Source: Candidatus Sysuiplasma jiujiangense
Lineage (GTDB): Archaea > Thermoplasmatota > Thermoplasmata > Sysuiplasmatales > Sysuiplasmataceae
Length of the DNA: 64,000 bases
Direction: 5' to 3'
Assembly: GCA_019721075.1 (NCBI GenBank)
Contig: JAHEAD010000012.1
Coordinates: forward strand, 27,765-91,764
How positions within the stretch are numbered: position 1 is the stretch's first letter; each line of letters opens with the position of its first letter. Positions 17,441-26,574 of the stretch are shown here, piece after piece. The position numbers and the translations under genes were made by a program. The notes below the pieces were generated by a model that saw only the letters and a list, made by a program, of their open reading frames with translations, was not told the origin of the DNA and searched no databases.

Positions 17441-18472
17441 ATGAGCATTGATGGCTGTCCATACATAGATTTGCGACCATTACCCTCTGTGCTGACGAAC
17501 GAGCAGTTCGAACGTTTTCACAATGAGTTCGATTTCCTTGTGAAGAAGTACAGGGAACAGTACTCCAGGCACACCGGAAGAGACCGGAGTGCATATGAGC
17601 GGTCATATGAACAGAGAATCAGGCATGCAGCAGCTGAAGTGTACTCTGTCGTGAAGAGTGCGTCATCAATCATATTCTCTACGGACGACCGCATGGGCAG
17701 GCCGCCGAAGGTGACGCCTGAACAGAAGGTTGCCATACTGCTGCTGAAGGAGATATTCTCACTGAGCAACAGGAAGATGTCCGGACTGCTGTCGCTGTTC
17801 GGTCCGCTGACAGACATAGACATATGCTACAAAACAGTGGAAAGGGCATACTCCAGCCTGCCGGTCAGGCTCATAATACACAACATGTTCATTCTCCTTG
17901 CCTCCGGTACAGGAGGCAACCTGACCGGCGACGGCACCGGCTGCTCCCTGTCGATAACGCGTCACTACCGTTCCATGCGAGTGAACGGCAACTGCATAAA
18001 GACAAATCCAGACCACAGGCTCTTCGTATATGCGTTCGCAATACTCGACCTGGGCACAAAACTCTATGTTGCCTACGGCGTGAGCATTAAGCCTGAGAAG
18101 GATGCATACCGCGAAGCGCTCAGGATGCTCGGCATCACAGTGAGGGATGCCGGGAGCATCCGCCTCGACCAGTATTACTGCACACAGTACACACTGGACG
18201 ACTTCTCTGAAGGAACAAAAGTGTTCGTAATACCCAGAAGCAGCACAACAATCAGGGAACCGCCTGCATGGAAGGAACTCATCGGCAGACTCATCGACTC
18301 GCCGATGGAGTTCCTTTCCGAATACTACAGGAGGGAGAACTCGGAGTCTCAGTTCTCCGCGGACAAAAGGACAACGGGATGGCGAATACAGCAGAGAAGA
18401 GAGGAAAGGATCAGGACGGCTGCCATGTGCAAGGGCACATGGCATAATCTGTTCAACATGACTTCCGGATAG
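17441..18472 (+). CDS. DDE-type transposase of the insertion sequence
   Basis: A 343-residue transposase (357 if the upstream ATG at 17399 is used, which would run into the promoter of the divergent DUF2080 gene). Numbered from 17399, a catalytic triad candidate is D178 (TGDGTG), D257 (LDQYY) and E314 or E316 (RRENSES), each in a typical hydrophobic or polar setting. An N-terminal helical region with KMSGLLS could be the helix-turn-helix. The C-terminus (GTWHNLFN) resembles IS transposases whose last helix carries the final acidic residue. The frame is intact and richer in GC than the genes next to it, consistent with foreign origin. The stop codon overlaps the right inverted repeat. Confidence 0.88.
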   Translation: MSIDGCPYIDLRPLPSVLTNEQFERFHNEFDFLVKKYREQYSRHTGRDRSAYERSYEQRIRHAAAEVYSVVKSASSIIFSTDDRMGRPPKVTPEQKVAILLLKEIFSLSNRKMSGLLSLFGPLTDIDICYKTVERAYSSLPVRLIIHNMFILLASGTGGNLTGDGTGCSLSITRHYRSMRVNGNCIKTNPDHRLFVYAFAILDLGTKLYVAYGVSIKPEKDAYREALRMLGITVRDAGSIRLDQYYCTQYTLDDFSEGTKVFVIPRSSTTIREPPAWKELIGRLIDSPMEFLSEYYRRENSESQFSADKRTTGWRIQQRREERIRTAAMCKGTWHNLFNMTSG

Positions 18473-18490
18473 GGGACTCATGTCCCACTC
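18471..18490 (-). repeat. Right terminal inverted repeat of the insertion sequence
   Basis: Pairs with 17195-17214 in inverted orientation (15 of 20). It begins inside the transposase stop codon, so the coding region runs to the very end of the element. Confidence 0.65.
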
Positions 18491-18586
18491 ACAACATAAT
18501 GAAAAGATTGAAACAGTGTCACCCATTACTTCTCGCAGCTACGCTGAAGCGCATTAATTTCCAGCAAATAAAATAAAGGTGACAAT

Positions 18587-18955
18587 GTGACGCTGAAAGT
18601 CAGAAATGTGTTTGAAATTGAACATGAAACCGAAATAAGCCATGGAGGGATTGGTCTTCTTGAAAAAGTCAGAGCGTTCACATCGGACGATTTCGAATCT
18701 CAAATTGCATTCATCGATTATGTGGTGGTCCCGCCTGGAACCACAGTGGGATACCACAGGCACGGCAACGACGAAGAAGTCTATTTCATCATCGAGGGGA
18801 GTGGTATCATGAGAGATGAGAATTCGGAAATAGCGGTTAAGAAGGGGGACATCATACTGAACACCAGATATGGTTCTCATGGTTTATCCAATAACACCAA
18901 CGATAATATAGTCATTCTAATCCTTGAAGTAGCATGTGACCGGACTGAAAGTTGA
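18587..18955 (+). CDS. Cupin-domain protein, first gene of the cyclitol-type operon
   Basis: A 122-residue single-domain cupin. Motif 1 is complete (GTTVGYHRHGNDEEVYFIIEG region: H57, H59, E63 or E64) and motif 2 contains G87, H98 and N102, so a metal site is likely. Small cupins act as isomerases, epimerases, dioxygenases or sugar-binding proteins; the substrate is unknown. The start is GTG at 18587, preceded by AAAGGTGA at about four bases. Its end overlaps the start of the sugar phosphate cyclase gene by 20 bases, so the two are co-translated, and an isomerase or epimerase acting on a sugar phosphate or cyclitol is the natural guess. It begins about 100 bases after the insertion sequence. 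Confidence 0.88.
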   Translation: MTLKVRNVFEIEHETEISHGGIGLLEKVRAFTSDDFESQIAFIDYVVVPPGTTVGYHRHGNDEEVYFIIEGSGIMRDENSEIAVKKGDIILNTRYGSHGLSNNTNDNIVILILEVACDRTES

Positions 18956-20144
18956 TTCTAATTCTGCGGCTACGGAAGTCATAACACTTTCAGAAAGCGG
19001 AAACAGGATTTCAGTGAAAAACGGATTCGACTACTCCTACGATGTGCTGTTCACGGAGGAAGATATTTTTTCCACAGACAGTCTACTCCTGCACGATGTA
19101 ATCGACAGACACAGATGCCTTGTTGTGGTGAGTGAGACGGTCAACAAGCTTTATGGCAGTAAAATAGCGGACTATTTCCGCCACTGGTCAGGAAATGAAA
19201 CTTTCAGGATACTGCCGCTTCCTATCAGCGAGAACATAAAGAATATAGAAACTGTCATGAGGATATGCAAGGAGGGGAAAAGATTTGGCCTTGACAGGAA
19301 ATCACTTTTCATCGCAATAGGAGGAGGTGTTCTGATGGACACAGTGGGCCTCGCATCCTCGATATACATGCGGAAATTGAATTTTGTGAGAATACCTACG
19401 ACACTGGTAGGACAGGTGGATGCAGGCATAGGACTGAAGACAGGCGTAGATTTTGAAGGCAGGAAAAATTTTATAGGTTCATTTCACCCTCCAATTTGCG
19501 TTCTTAATGACTTCAGATTTCTGCGCACACTCAATGCGGAAGAAATAAGAAACGGACTGGCAGAGATAGTAAAGATGGCGATTATTTCCGATTCCGAATT
19601 GTTTTCAGCGCTAGAGACCAACAGCAAAAGAATCGTTAACTGCTATATGAGCGGATCCGATACCGCATTCACACAGTGGATAAACCTCACTGCGGCAAGA
19701 AGAATGCTGGAGCAGCTTCAGGCAAATCCTTATGAGAAAGAGCTTGAACGATTGGTGGACCTCGGGCATACCTTCAGCCCATTTATTGAAATGTACACAC
19801 GGCACAGTATCAAGCATGGTCGGGCAGTTGCAATTGATATAGCCATTTCAACCGAAATAGCCTGCCTCATCGGCAGAATAGACACGCAGTTACATGACAG
19901 GATTCTGTCGATGCTTGCTGCTCTTGGGTTCAATCTTCATGATGTCAAAGCATTCGAGGCCGAGCGCATGTGGCAGTCACTCGATTCGATTATTCTTCGG
20001 AGGGGAGGGAAACTGAATCTTGTTATACCAACCGGTATCGGAACAGCCGGGTTCTTGCGTGAAGCGGAAGAACTGGAAAAAGATATACTCAAACAGGCGA
20101 TGGCAAATCTCTGCAAGTTTCAGTCCGGAGGACACTTGAAATGA
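18936..20144 (+). CDS. Sugar phosphate cyclase, 2-epi-5-epi-valiolone-synthase type
   Basis: A 402-residue member of the dehydroquinate synthase superfamily. NAD-binding GGGVLMDT is at 129-136 and the metal ligands are E210, H278 (DLGHTF) and H294 (IKHGR). Where dehydroquinate synthases have an SS.GGKTG loop, this protein has VDAGIGLKTG (161-170) followed by GRKNFIGSFHPP, the pattern of EEVS-type enzymes, which cyclise sedoheptulose 7-phosphate to a C7 cyclitol. The next gene is a ROK kinase and the previous a cupin, both coupled by overlaps; a ROK kinase (AcbM) acts after EEVS (AcbC) in acarbose synthesis. GTG start. A true 3-dehydroquinate synthase or another cyclase class is the alternative. 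The superfamily is certain; the EEVS assignment is likely, not proven. Confidence 0.85.
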   Translation: MTGLKVDSNSAATEVITLSESGNRISVKNGFDYSYDVLFTEEDIFSTDSLLLHDVIDRHRCLVVVSETVNKLYGSKIADYFRHWSGNETFRILPLPISENIKNIETVMRICKEGKRFGLDRKSLFIAIGGGVLMDTVGLASSIYMRKLNFVRIPTTLVGQVDAGIGLKTGVDFEGRKNFIGSFHPPICVLNDFRFLRTLNAEEIRNGLAEIVKMAIISDSELFSALETNSKRIVNCYMSGSDTAFTQWINLTAARRMLEQLQANPYEKELERLVDLGHTFSPFIEMYTRHSIKHGRAVAIDIAISTEIACLIGRIDTQLHDRILSMLAALGFNLHDVKAFEAERMWQSLDSIILRRGGKLNLVIPTGIGTAGFLREAEELEKDILKQAMANLCKFQSGGHLK

Positions 20145-21151
20145 CATTTTCAACACTTGCGGTAGATGTTGGCGGCACATATATGAGGAGTGCAATGGTG
20201 GATGGTGATGAACTGATACTGCCAACGAAGAGGAATGCTCCCGGATTCAGACTTCACCACGTTCCGCTTGCAGACCTTCAGAATATGTTTATCAGAGAGA
20301 TGTTAAAGCTCGTGGACTCTTACACAGAAAAAGGTTTCAGAGTTTCAAGACTGGCGGTGGGCTTTCCGGGACCTATGAAGGATGGAACCGTTTACGGCGC
20401 ACCAACCCTCTGGGGCGAGATGGATGTCCCGTATCCGCTTCTTTCCATGTTGAAGAAAGAACTGGGAAATAAGGGTATAACCGACATTGTAACTGTGAAT
20501 GATGTTACAGCAATGGGCTGGAGCTACCTCACAGACAAAAACAGGACATTCTGCATAATTACTGTAAGTTCTGGTATTGGAAACAAGATATTTCATGACG
20601 GCCAGGTACTGACGGGGGAGACGGCGATTGGCGGAGAAATCGGACACTGGTACTGCGGCGATACTTACAGAGAGTTTGTATGTGACTGCGGGAAAAGAGG
20701 ACATCTTGGGGCAGTTTCCTCCGGAAGGGGTGTGGAAAAAATAGCCGAAAAACTAAAACCGGAATTCGTCGATGTATCGGAAATTGCCTCGCTGGGACGT
20801 ATCACAACTGCCGACATAGTGGATGGGATAAAAAAGGGAGATACGCTTGCTTTGAAAACGTTGAAATTCAGTGTGTCTCCGCTAGCGAGCGCTATCGGCC
20901 TCATCAATCTGGCCGCCGGAGTCAACAATTTCATCCTGGTGGGCGGATTTGCGCTGAGTGGCGGGAAGGCATATGTAGCAACACTCAGGAAAAGTCTCGA
21001 ACGCCACCGGTTTCATGGACACTTCACGGATGGTGGCGATGGAATCAATGTGAGACTGGGCGTCGACAATGACTTTCGGGCGCTTGAAGGTCTGGGCAGA
21101 ATGATGAAAGAACGGGATGCTGCCGGTGCATCTGTCATAACTGCAGCTTGA
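20141..21151 (+). CDS. ROK-family sugar or cyclitol kinase
   Basis: A 336-residue kinase of the ROK (repressor, ORF, kinase) family without the N-terminal DNA-binding domain, so an enzyme. The ATP phosphate motif DVGGTYMR is at 9-16, the catalytic aspartate is D121 (VNDVTA), and GGEIGHW (164-170) with CDCGKRGH (181-188) forms the ROK zinc site: H169, C181 and C183, with H188 in place of the usual third cysteine. It overlaps the cyclase gene by ATGA (20141-20144). ROK kinases phosphorylate glucose, mannose, N-acetyl sugars and, in the acarbose pathway, 2-epi-5-epi-valiolone. The tight link to the cyclase suggests a cyclitol substrate; glucokinase is the conservative alternative. Confidence 0.9.
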   Translation: MTFSTLAVDVGGTYMRSAMVDGDELILPTKRNAPGFRLHHVPLADLQNMFIREMLKLVDSYTEKGFRVSRLAVGFPGPMKDGTVYGAPTLWGEMDVPYPLLSMLKKELGNKGITDIVTVNDVTAMGWSYLTDKNRTFCIITVSSGIGNKIFHDGQVLTGETAIGGEIGHWYCGDTYREFVCDCGKRGHLGAVSSGRGVEKIAEKLKPEFVDVSEIASLGRITTADIVDGIKKGDTLALKTLKFSVSPLASAIGLINLAAGVNNFILVGGFALSGGKAYVATLRKSLERHRFHGHFTDGGDGINVRLGVDNDFRALEGLGRMMKERDAAGASVITAA

Positions 21152-21219
21152 ACAGGAAACTTCTGACCGTTCTTCCATCGTCAAAAAACAGGATTTCGAC
21201 ATTGTTTGCGCAATCATTT

Positions 21220-22179
21220 TCAGTTTATCCTGTGAATCACAGGAGAGGATTTATACGCACTTTCAACAAACACGATATCCCTCAGAGCTATCTCGGGGGG
21301 CATTGGAACACTCTCATCCCGGGACACGGCATCAATGAAACCAGATATGCCTATCCTGAAGGGATTATACGGATCAAACACCTCCTCCTTTCCGTTTACC
21401 ATAAGATTGCCGAATTTCCTTGGCTGTTTTCGATATTCAGGCATCTCGGTAATCCACCCTTCGGTGCCGAGAATTTCCAGCCTCGGCATTGACGGAATTT
21501 CATCGAACGCCCATGAATGGATTATGGAACCGAATGCCCCGCTGGCGAACTTCACAGTCGCAGACAGCGTGTCTTCACCTGCCATTTCAGAGTGGCGCAG
21601 ATTGAAGCGCATTGCACTTACTTCCACACAATCACCTCCGACATTGAGGAAGGCGTCGGCGAGATGTATGCCATCATCCACAAATGAGCCGCCACCCATC
21701 AGTTCCTGACTGCATCCCCATGGAGTGGGATCGACCCGCTTGATTTTTGTAAACCTGATTCCGCGTACCTTTCCTATCCTACCTTCATTTATCAGATCAC
21801 ATGCCTTCTTCACCGGTGGTTCGAAAAAGTAATTCTCAAGGACCATGAATTTCCTGTTGACCGCTTTGGCCTTCCTGATCATTTCGGCTCCTTCCGAAGA
21901 GTTCAATGCTATCGGTTTCTCCACAAGGACATGCTTTCCCATCTCCAACGCCCTCATTGCTGTGTCCTTGTGAAGATAATGTGGAAGCACTATGTCCACA
22001 ACATCGGAATCTTCCATTGCCTTTGACATGCTGCTGTACGGAACAGCGTTGTATTTTTTGCTGTCCTCCGACAGAACATTTTCATTTCTATCGTAGACGA
22101 GCAAATCCACGTTCATCGATGACAGAATTTCGAGATGCACTTTCCCGAAATTATTTCCGCCTATTACAGCAACCTTCAA
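21220..22179 (-). CDS. Gfo/Idh/MocA-family dehydrogenase
   Basis: A 319-residue NAD(P)-dependent oxidoreductase. The Rossmann motif is VIGGNNFG (5-12), the family signature is VEKP (86-89), and the substrate-binding segment GGGSFVDDGIHLAD (162-175) holds the usual aspartate and histidine. Members oxidise or reduce sugars and cyclitols, including myo-inositol and glucose-fructose pairs. It converges on the cyclase-kinase operon with only 68 bases between the stop codons. The start is TTG at 22179 behind GAGGATGAGG. A role with the cyclase and kinase is inferred from position and family; it is on the other strand, so co-regulation is not guaranteed. Confidence 0.9.
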   Translation of the reverse strand: MKVAVIGGNNFGKVHLEILSSMNVDLLVYDRNENVLSEDSKKYNAVPYSSMSKAMEDSDVVDIVLPHYLHKDTAMRALEMGKHVLVEKPIALNSSEGAEMIRKAKAVNRKFMVLENYFFEPPVKKACDLINEGRIGKVRGIRFTKIKRVDPTPWGCSQELMGGGSFVDDGIHLADAFLNVGGDCVEVSAMRFNLRHSEMAGEDTLSATVKFASGAFGSIIHSWAFDEIPSMPRLEILGTEGWITEMPEYRKQPRKFGNLMVNGKEEVFDPYNPFRIGISGFIDAVSRDESVPMPPEIALRDIVFVESAYKSSPVIHRIN

Positions 22180-22716
22180 TCTGCCTCATCCTCACAATAT
22201 GATTGGTAGTATGCCCGGTGATTAACACTTTTCCATACTGCAATACGACAGCTTCAATCGTTTCGCACGGACATCCGGCACTTTCCACGTGACACTGAAT
22301 ATTATCCGATCATTACTCATCAAAGAAAAAAGGACAGGAGTTTCATGCCGCAGACATAAAACAGGCAGAAAGTAGCCTGACGGAAAACAAGAATATATCG
22401 GTTCTGATGCAGATGCAGGTTCCAACATAGTGCATGTGACAGATTATCATTGCTGTTTTTCCTTTCAGACCGGTTTCACTTCACATACCGTTCATGTGCG
22501 TGTGATCGACCGATGAATGTTGGCAGAATAGCTACAAAACGCGCCAAGCAGCAAAAACTTCGGAAAACAGGTCCAATTACTGCAGTCGCCATACAGTCCA
22601 TTCATAGTGATCCTGACTCGGAAACACAGATAAAAGTCCAGAACAATATATATATATATCACCAAATCGAAATTTCTCTTACGTTTCAAAAAACCCATGT
22701 GGGCCCGTCACAAAGA
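22180..22716. other. Promoter-bearing intergenic region before the sensor kinase
   Basis: About 540 bases between divergent genes. A long alternating AT stretch at 22645-22657 is a strong TATA candidate for the rightward sensor kinase, giving a leader of roughly 40 bases. The frame of the kinase stays open back to 22450, but those residues are not protein-like. No other gene or RNA was recognised. Confidence 0.5.
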
Positions 22717-25314
22717 ATGATGCGCCCTGTGTTAGCTCTCCGGCGGTGGATGAGAGAAGAGAGAGCAATGCCACTCTGGGGGTGGATTTTGCCGGGCACC
22801 CTGGTGTCACTGCTTGTGCTCAGCGATACACTGTATTTCATGCATTTTCATTCGGCGATACTGCCGGCTGCAGACTTTGCCTCGGCACTTTACGATATTG
22901 GTCTGCTCATTCTTGCTCTCTCATTTCTCGCAGTCCGATATTTCAGGATCGGATTGCGCGCTGATCTGATAATAATGCTTGCACTATGGGCCAGCATGCT
23001 TGACACCGCCTATATCGCAGCTTTATCCAATTTGGCGATTGTGAATGCAAGCAACGGGGAATTGGCTTATGCTGTAAGCGAGCTGAGAGTAATCGGTTTT
23101 TTGATCCCGGGATTGATTTTTGTAGCTGTCCGCGGCCGATTGAAAGTGGGACGATACTCGCTGTTCCTGACAACGATTCTCTTTGCGATCACGAGTTCTG
23201 CGACTGCACTTATGGTTCTGTATTTCGCGGGGGAGTTGCCGTTCCTAAACCCACATTCTGCTTCGGCCTATTCATATCCGCTTGCAGCAATTGGCATGCT
23301 TGCATCAATGTTCGTGGCTGCCGGGATAGCGGGAACTTTCTTATCGAAGGCAGGCAGAAGGATATTTGAAAATAGCTTTAAGGGTCTGGTTCTTTTCCTT
23401 GCATTTGGTCTGACAGGCAGTTTGCTCAACTCATTTCATCCTGCCTACTATTCTTATGTGTGGTATCTCGCGAAAATATTTGCCGTGCAGGCATACTTTT
23501 TCATCGTGTGGGGACTGCTGCTTGATTTTGCCATTTCACGGAAAAGGGGTGATGCTCTCAGTCTTGCCACAAGTGACCTTGCAAACCAGCTAATGCAGTC
23601 AACCGCATCAAAAGAGGCTAGGTTGCTCAATCACCATGTTGTCAACGTGATTCATTCTGCGTTTGGAGCGGGAGAATCATTCTCATACTTCTCGAAGAAC
23701 GGAAACTGGTGGCAGCTGGAGTCGAATATGCGGGGCAGCCTTCGGAATGTGCCAGAATTGCCGACAGAATTCTCTGCGAAACTTGATCGCATGAAAATAA
23801 TGGATCGCGAGTTATTTTTCACCCAGTTTGGAGCAGACAGCAGTCACATTCAGCTCACAGATATAATGAAAACAACGTTTCTGGCAGGCGTCTGCACATC
23901 AGCAAATGGCACATACCATCTTGTCGGTATAAGGGAGAAGAACAGAATAGCATGGTTTGAAGAAGAAAAAACGTTCATTGAAGGTGCCGTTGCTATTTTC
24001 GGCGCCGCGATCACCGAGAGAGAAGCGGTCATGAAGGAAAGCGAAAGTATCTCGCGTCTGCTTGCATTGATGACGACAGGCCGTTTACTGGAAAGAGTGG
24101 GGGACGGACAGCTGAACGCAGCCTGCAGCGACACTGTAGATGCGGTCATCGGGCTCCTCCATTATGAGCATGCGTCCATATGGCTTCCCGATGAAAATAA
24201 CAAGCTGAGGCTTGCGGCCTCAAACCGGAATAAACAGATTGAGGAAACCGGCGGTGTGACGGAACTTAATTTTCAGGAGGGAATAATAGGCCGCGCAGCC
24301 TCCTGTTTGGCGCCAGTCCTTGCCAATGACATAACGCGTGAACCAGTCTATATCAATCTCTACGGGGAAGAGATCGGGAGTGAATTTGCTGTCCCTGCCG
24401 TACTGGATGGCAGGGTTGCTGTTGTGATTGATGTACACTCATCTTATGCCAATTACTTTCAGGAGATTGATATCAAAGTCATGAATTCGATTGCAGGTAT
24501 GCTTTGTTCAATTATAAGAAACAACCTGGTCTATTCGAGTATTAGTGATGGAAGGAAGCTGGCTGAAACGAGAATGCATCTCATTTCCCACGACATAGGG
24601 AATATCCTTCAGGCGATAAGTGCGAACGTGAAGCTCATAAAATTAAAAGGAAGAAAAAGATCGGAGACTTTCAAACAATGTATTGAAAATCTTGACGCAA
24701 TCAGTAGTGGCGCTCTTGTGGCATGGGACTTTCTGAGTGATATTTCCAATATCCTGCGTCTCGAGACCGGCAGCGCCGATATCCAGAAAGAAGTTGAAGT
24801 TGTACCTCTGATTGAGAAGGTGAAGGAAGGAATACGGTGCATCTTCCCCGAAAAAAGGGTGATATGTCATATTGTTGAGAATGGTGCCGGCTGTTCGTAC
24901 AGTGTAAACGCGTCGGTACTCATCGCCGGAGTTTTCTTCAATCTTTTTTCCAACTCAATCAAATATTCAAATGGCGATTCCGTAGAAGTGTGGATAGAGC
25001 TTTCAAGGAATGAGACCGGAGGAAGATCGTGGATATCCATCGATTTCTCAGATAACGGCGTAGGAATAGATCCCGGAAAAATGCCTGAAGTATTTAAAAG
25101 AATTAACAAGAGTGTGAGTGTTGCCGGTCATAGCCTTTCACTCATCAAGCAGGTCATTGAAAGTTCCGGAGGAAGCATAGAAGTCAGGGAAAGAGTGAAA
25201 GGCGATTACAAGAAGGGCACTACCTTTTCAATCCGGCTGATCCCTTCGGATTCCGCAAATGATATATTGAACGTGAATACAGGCGCAAGGTCGGACAACT
25301 CGAATCTGCTCTGA
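22717..25314 (+). CDS. Membrane sensor histidine kinase with GAF domains
   Basis: An 865-residue kinase (start ATG 22717 or the adjacent ATG 22720). Residues 15-285 contain about eight hydrophobic helices, a membrane sensing module. Two GAF-like regions follow (about 300-440 and 450-605; the second, with HYEHASIWLPD and GIIGRAA, is clear). The phospho-acceptor is H625 in ISHDIGN, and the ATPase domain has the N-box NLFSNSIKYS (about 740-750) and G1 box DNGVGI (about 779). The C-terminus lacks a receiver, and no response regulator is adjacent. A second large kinase lies 6 kb away beyond the oxidase genes, so the two could report on respiration or redox state, but that is inference. Confidence 0.88.
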   Translation: MMRPVLALRRWMREERAMPLWGWILPGTLVSLLVLSDTLYFMHFHSAILPAADFASALYDIGLLILALSFLAVRYFRIGLRADLIIMLALWASMLDTAYIAALSNLAIVNASNGELAYAVSELRVIGFLIPGLIFVAVRGRLKVGRYSLFLTTILFAITSSATALMVLYFAGELPFLNPHSASAYSYPLAAIGMLASMFVAAGIAGTFLSKAGRRIFENSFKGLVLFLAFGLTGSLLNSFHPAYYSYVWYLAKIFAVQAYFFIVWGLLLDFAISRKRGDALSLATSDLANQLMQSTASKEARLLNHHVVNVIHSAFGAGESFSYFSKNGNWWQLESNMRGSLRNVPELPTEFSAKLDRMKIMDRELFFTQFGADSSHIQLTDIMKTTFLAGVCTSANGTYHLVGIREKNRIAWFEEEKTFIEGAVAIFGAAITEREAVMKESESISRLLALMTTGRLLERVGDGQLNAACSDTVDAVIGLLHYEHASIWLPDENNKLRLAASNRNKQIEETGGVTELNFQEGIIGRAASCLAPVLANDITREPVYINLYGEEIGSEFAVPAVLDGRVAVVIDVHSSYANYFQEIDIKVMNSIAGMLCSIIRNNLVYSSISDGRKLAETRMHLISHDIGNILQAISANVKLIKLKGRKRSETFKQCIENLDAISSGALVAWDFLSDISNILRLETGSADIQKEVEVVPLIEKVKEGIRCIFPEKRVICHIVENGAGCSYSVNASVLIAGVFFNLFSNSIKYSNGDSVEVWIELSRNETGGRSWISIDFSDNGVGIDPGKMPEVFKRINKSVSVAGHSLSLIKQVIESSGGSIEVRERVKGDYKKGTTFSIRLIPSDSANDILNVNTGARSDNSNLL

Positions 25315-25605
25315 CTGAGACACAAAAAGGCTCCGTGCGATGTTGCATGGTACACCATGTCCTGTGGTGGTGTGTTCTTTGCCTGTCTTCGGACCGCGGC
25401 TTATCGACGTCTGCGATGCGTGAAGGAGCAGACTGGTTTTACGTGATGATGCCCTCTTTTCGTGACCGCGAAATGCGTCCGCGAGACAACATATCATATC
25501 AAACATCATCTCCTCCATGAAATGATGCCGGCGTCTGTCCGGTATCCGCTGCTGCCTGACATATCATTGGACAGTTAGAAATAGGGTTTTTACAATTCAT
25601 GTTCC

Positions 25606-26574
25606 ATGAAACCTGATACTAACGACGAAGAGCCTCCACAGATAAGACAGCCAAACGCGTATCCCTTTGACTGGGATTTTGTGGATCGCAGGCTGGCAAG
25701 AATATATACCCGTGCGAAGAAGGAACACTGGGATCCGGAAGAGATAGACTGGGATTCTGTCAATCCCGCCGACTATGACGAGTTGCAGAAGACGGCGATG
25801 GCCTACTGGTGGGCTGAACTTGCAAATTTTGAAAACAATGCGGCTGCCTCCTTCGCTAAGGCACTTGTCCATGTAACCGTAAATCATTACGATAATGCGA
25901 CACAGAAAGTCACGGCAACAATTGTGATGGATGAATGCAGGCACGACGAAACATGCATGAGGGGGTGCAACAGGCTCTGTCCGAAGTTTCTGAAGGGATG
26001 GAAGCCGCGAAACGCGCTTGAAGCAAAAGCACTCAGGAATATAAGATGGATATACTACAATGGAGGCAGGTACTGGGAAGGATACACCAGATCATATGAC
26101 AAGTACAGGTTTCCTCTCATTTTCACTTCATTCATGATGGGGGAAGCGTGCGCATCGAAGCTCTTCAATGAGATGGCAGGGAAGACCGACCACCCGGCAT
26201 TTCGGGAAGCATTCAAGCACCTTGCCATGGATGAATCAAGGCATCTTGCATATACCTGGTTTGTTCTGGAAGATGCGATACCCACTCTGACCGAAGAAGA
26301 GATAATGCTTATCCCCAAGAGATTGAGGCACGGATTTGTGTATCTCTCAATGATACTTTTCGAGCCACCTGCTGAGTTCTGGGAACTACCCGCGGATTTT
26401 ATGGATGTGCATAGAAAAATGGAGGATATTGCGGCGCAGGCGGGCCTGGGCGTTCTTTCGCTTGAGGAGAAGAGGGCGGCATGGAGATCCACTATACTCG
26501 AAGTCAAGAGGAAAATAGGGAAGTACGGCCTTCCTTTCCCCGAACTTCCGGAGATCGACGTGACAGGAACGTGA
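25606..26574 (+). CDS. Ferritin-like diiron protein (putative oxygenase or oxidase)
   Basis: A 322-residue helical protein with the ligand pattern of diiron carboxylate enzymes: E71 or E76 in the first helix, E110xxH113 (DECRH), E180 (MGEA) and E210xxH213 (DESRH). The spacing, two pairs each ending in ExxH, is that of ribonucleotide reductase R2, R2-like oxidases, AurF-type N-oxygenases and bacterial monooxygenases. Extra cysteines (C111, C117, C121, C125) follow the first ExxH and are unusual. The exact family was not identified. A TATA-like TTAGAAATA about 30 bases before the ATG implies a leaderless message. The next gene, 555 bases on, is the terminal oxidase. Confidence 0.8.
   Translation: MKPDTNDEEPPQIRQPNAYPFDWDFVDRRLARIYTRAKKEHWDPEEIDWDSVNPADYDELQKTAMAYWWAELANFENNAAASFAKALVHVTVNHYDNATQKVTATIVMDECRHDETCMRGCNRLCPKFLKGWKPRNALEAKALRNIRWIYYNGGRYWEGYTRSYDKYRFPLIFTSFMMGEACASKLFNEMAGKTDHPAFREAFKHLAMDESRHLAYTWFVLEDAIPTLTEEEIMLIPKRLRHGFVYLSMILFEPPAEFWELPADFMDVHRKMEDIAAQAGLGVLSLEEKRAAWRSTILEVKRKIGKYGLPFPELPEIDVTGT

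Larger units (their letters stand above)
17195..18490 (+). mobile_element. Insertion sequence with DUF2080 gene and DDE transposase
   Basis: A complete-looking element of about 1.3 kb. The ends at 17195-17214 and 18471-18490 form imperfect terminal inverted repeats (15 of 20 positions match, core GTGGGAyATrAGTC). Inside are a 53-residue DUF2080 gene on the minus strand and a transposase on the plus strand, facing away from each other. DUF2080 proteins are known companions of archaeal transposases; ISA1214-like or unclassified (ISNCY) families are candidates. Flanks show only a near-repeat (acaactaatg on the left, acaacataatg on the right), so no clean target duplication is claimed. The intact frames suggest recent arrival or activity. 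Confidence 0.75.

Noticed and set aside
17382..17606. An upstream extension of the DUF2080 frame
   Set aside because: It overlaps the transposase gene and is Cys/Ser/His-rich; the family domain starts at 17381.
17759..18526. A 255-codon minus-strand frame
   Set aside because: It lies opposite the transposase, with Cys/Arg-rich antisense composition.
22450..22716. An N-terminal extension of the membrane sensor kinase
   Set aside because: It includes the AT-rich promoter stretch at 22645-22657; a start at 22717 fits better.
25346..25359. A catggt-ac-accatg inverted repeat after the sensor kinase
   Set aside because: Short arms, no T-run and no clear promoter position; too weak to call.
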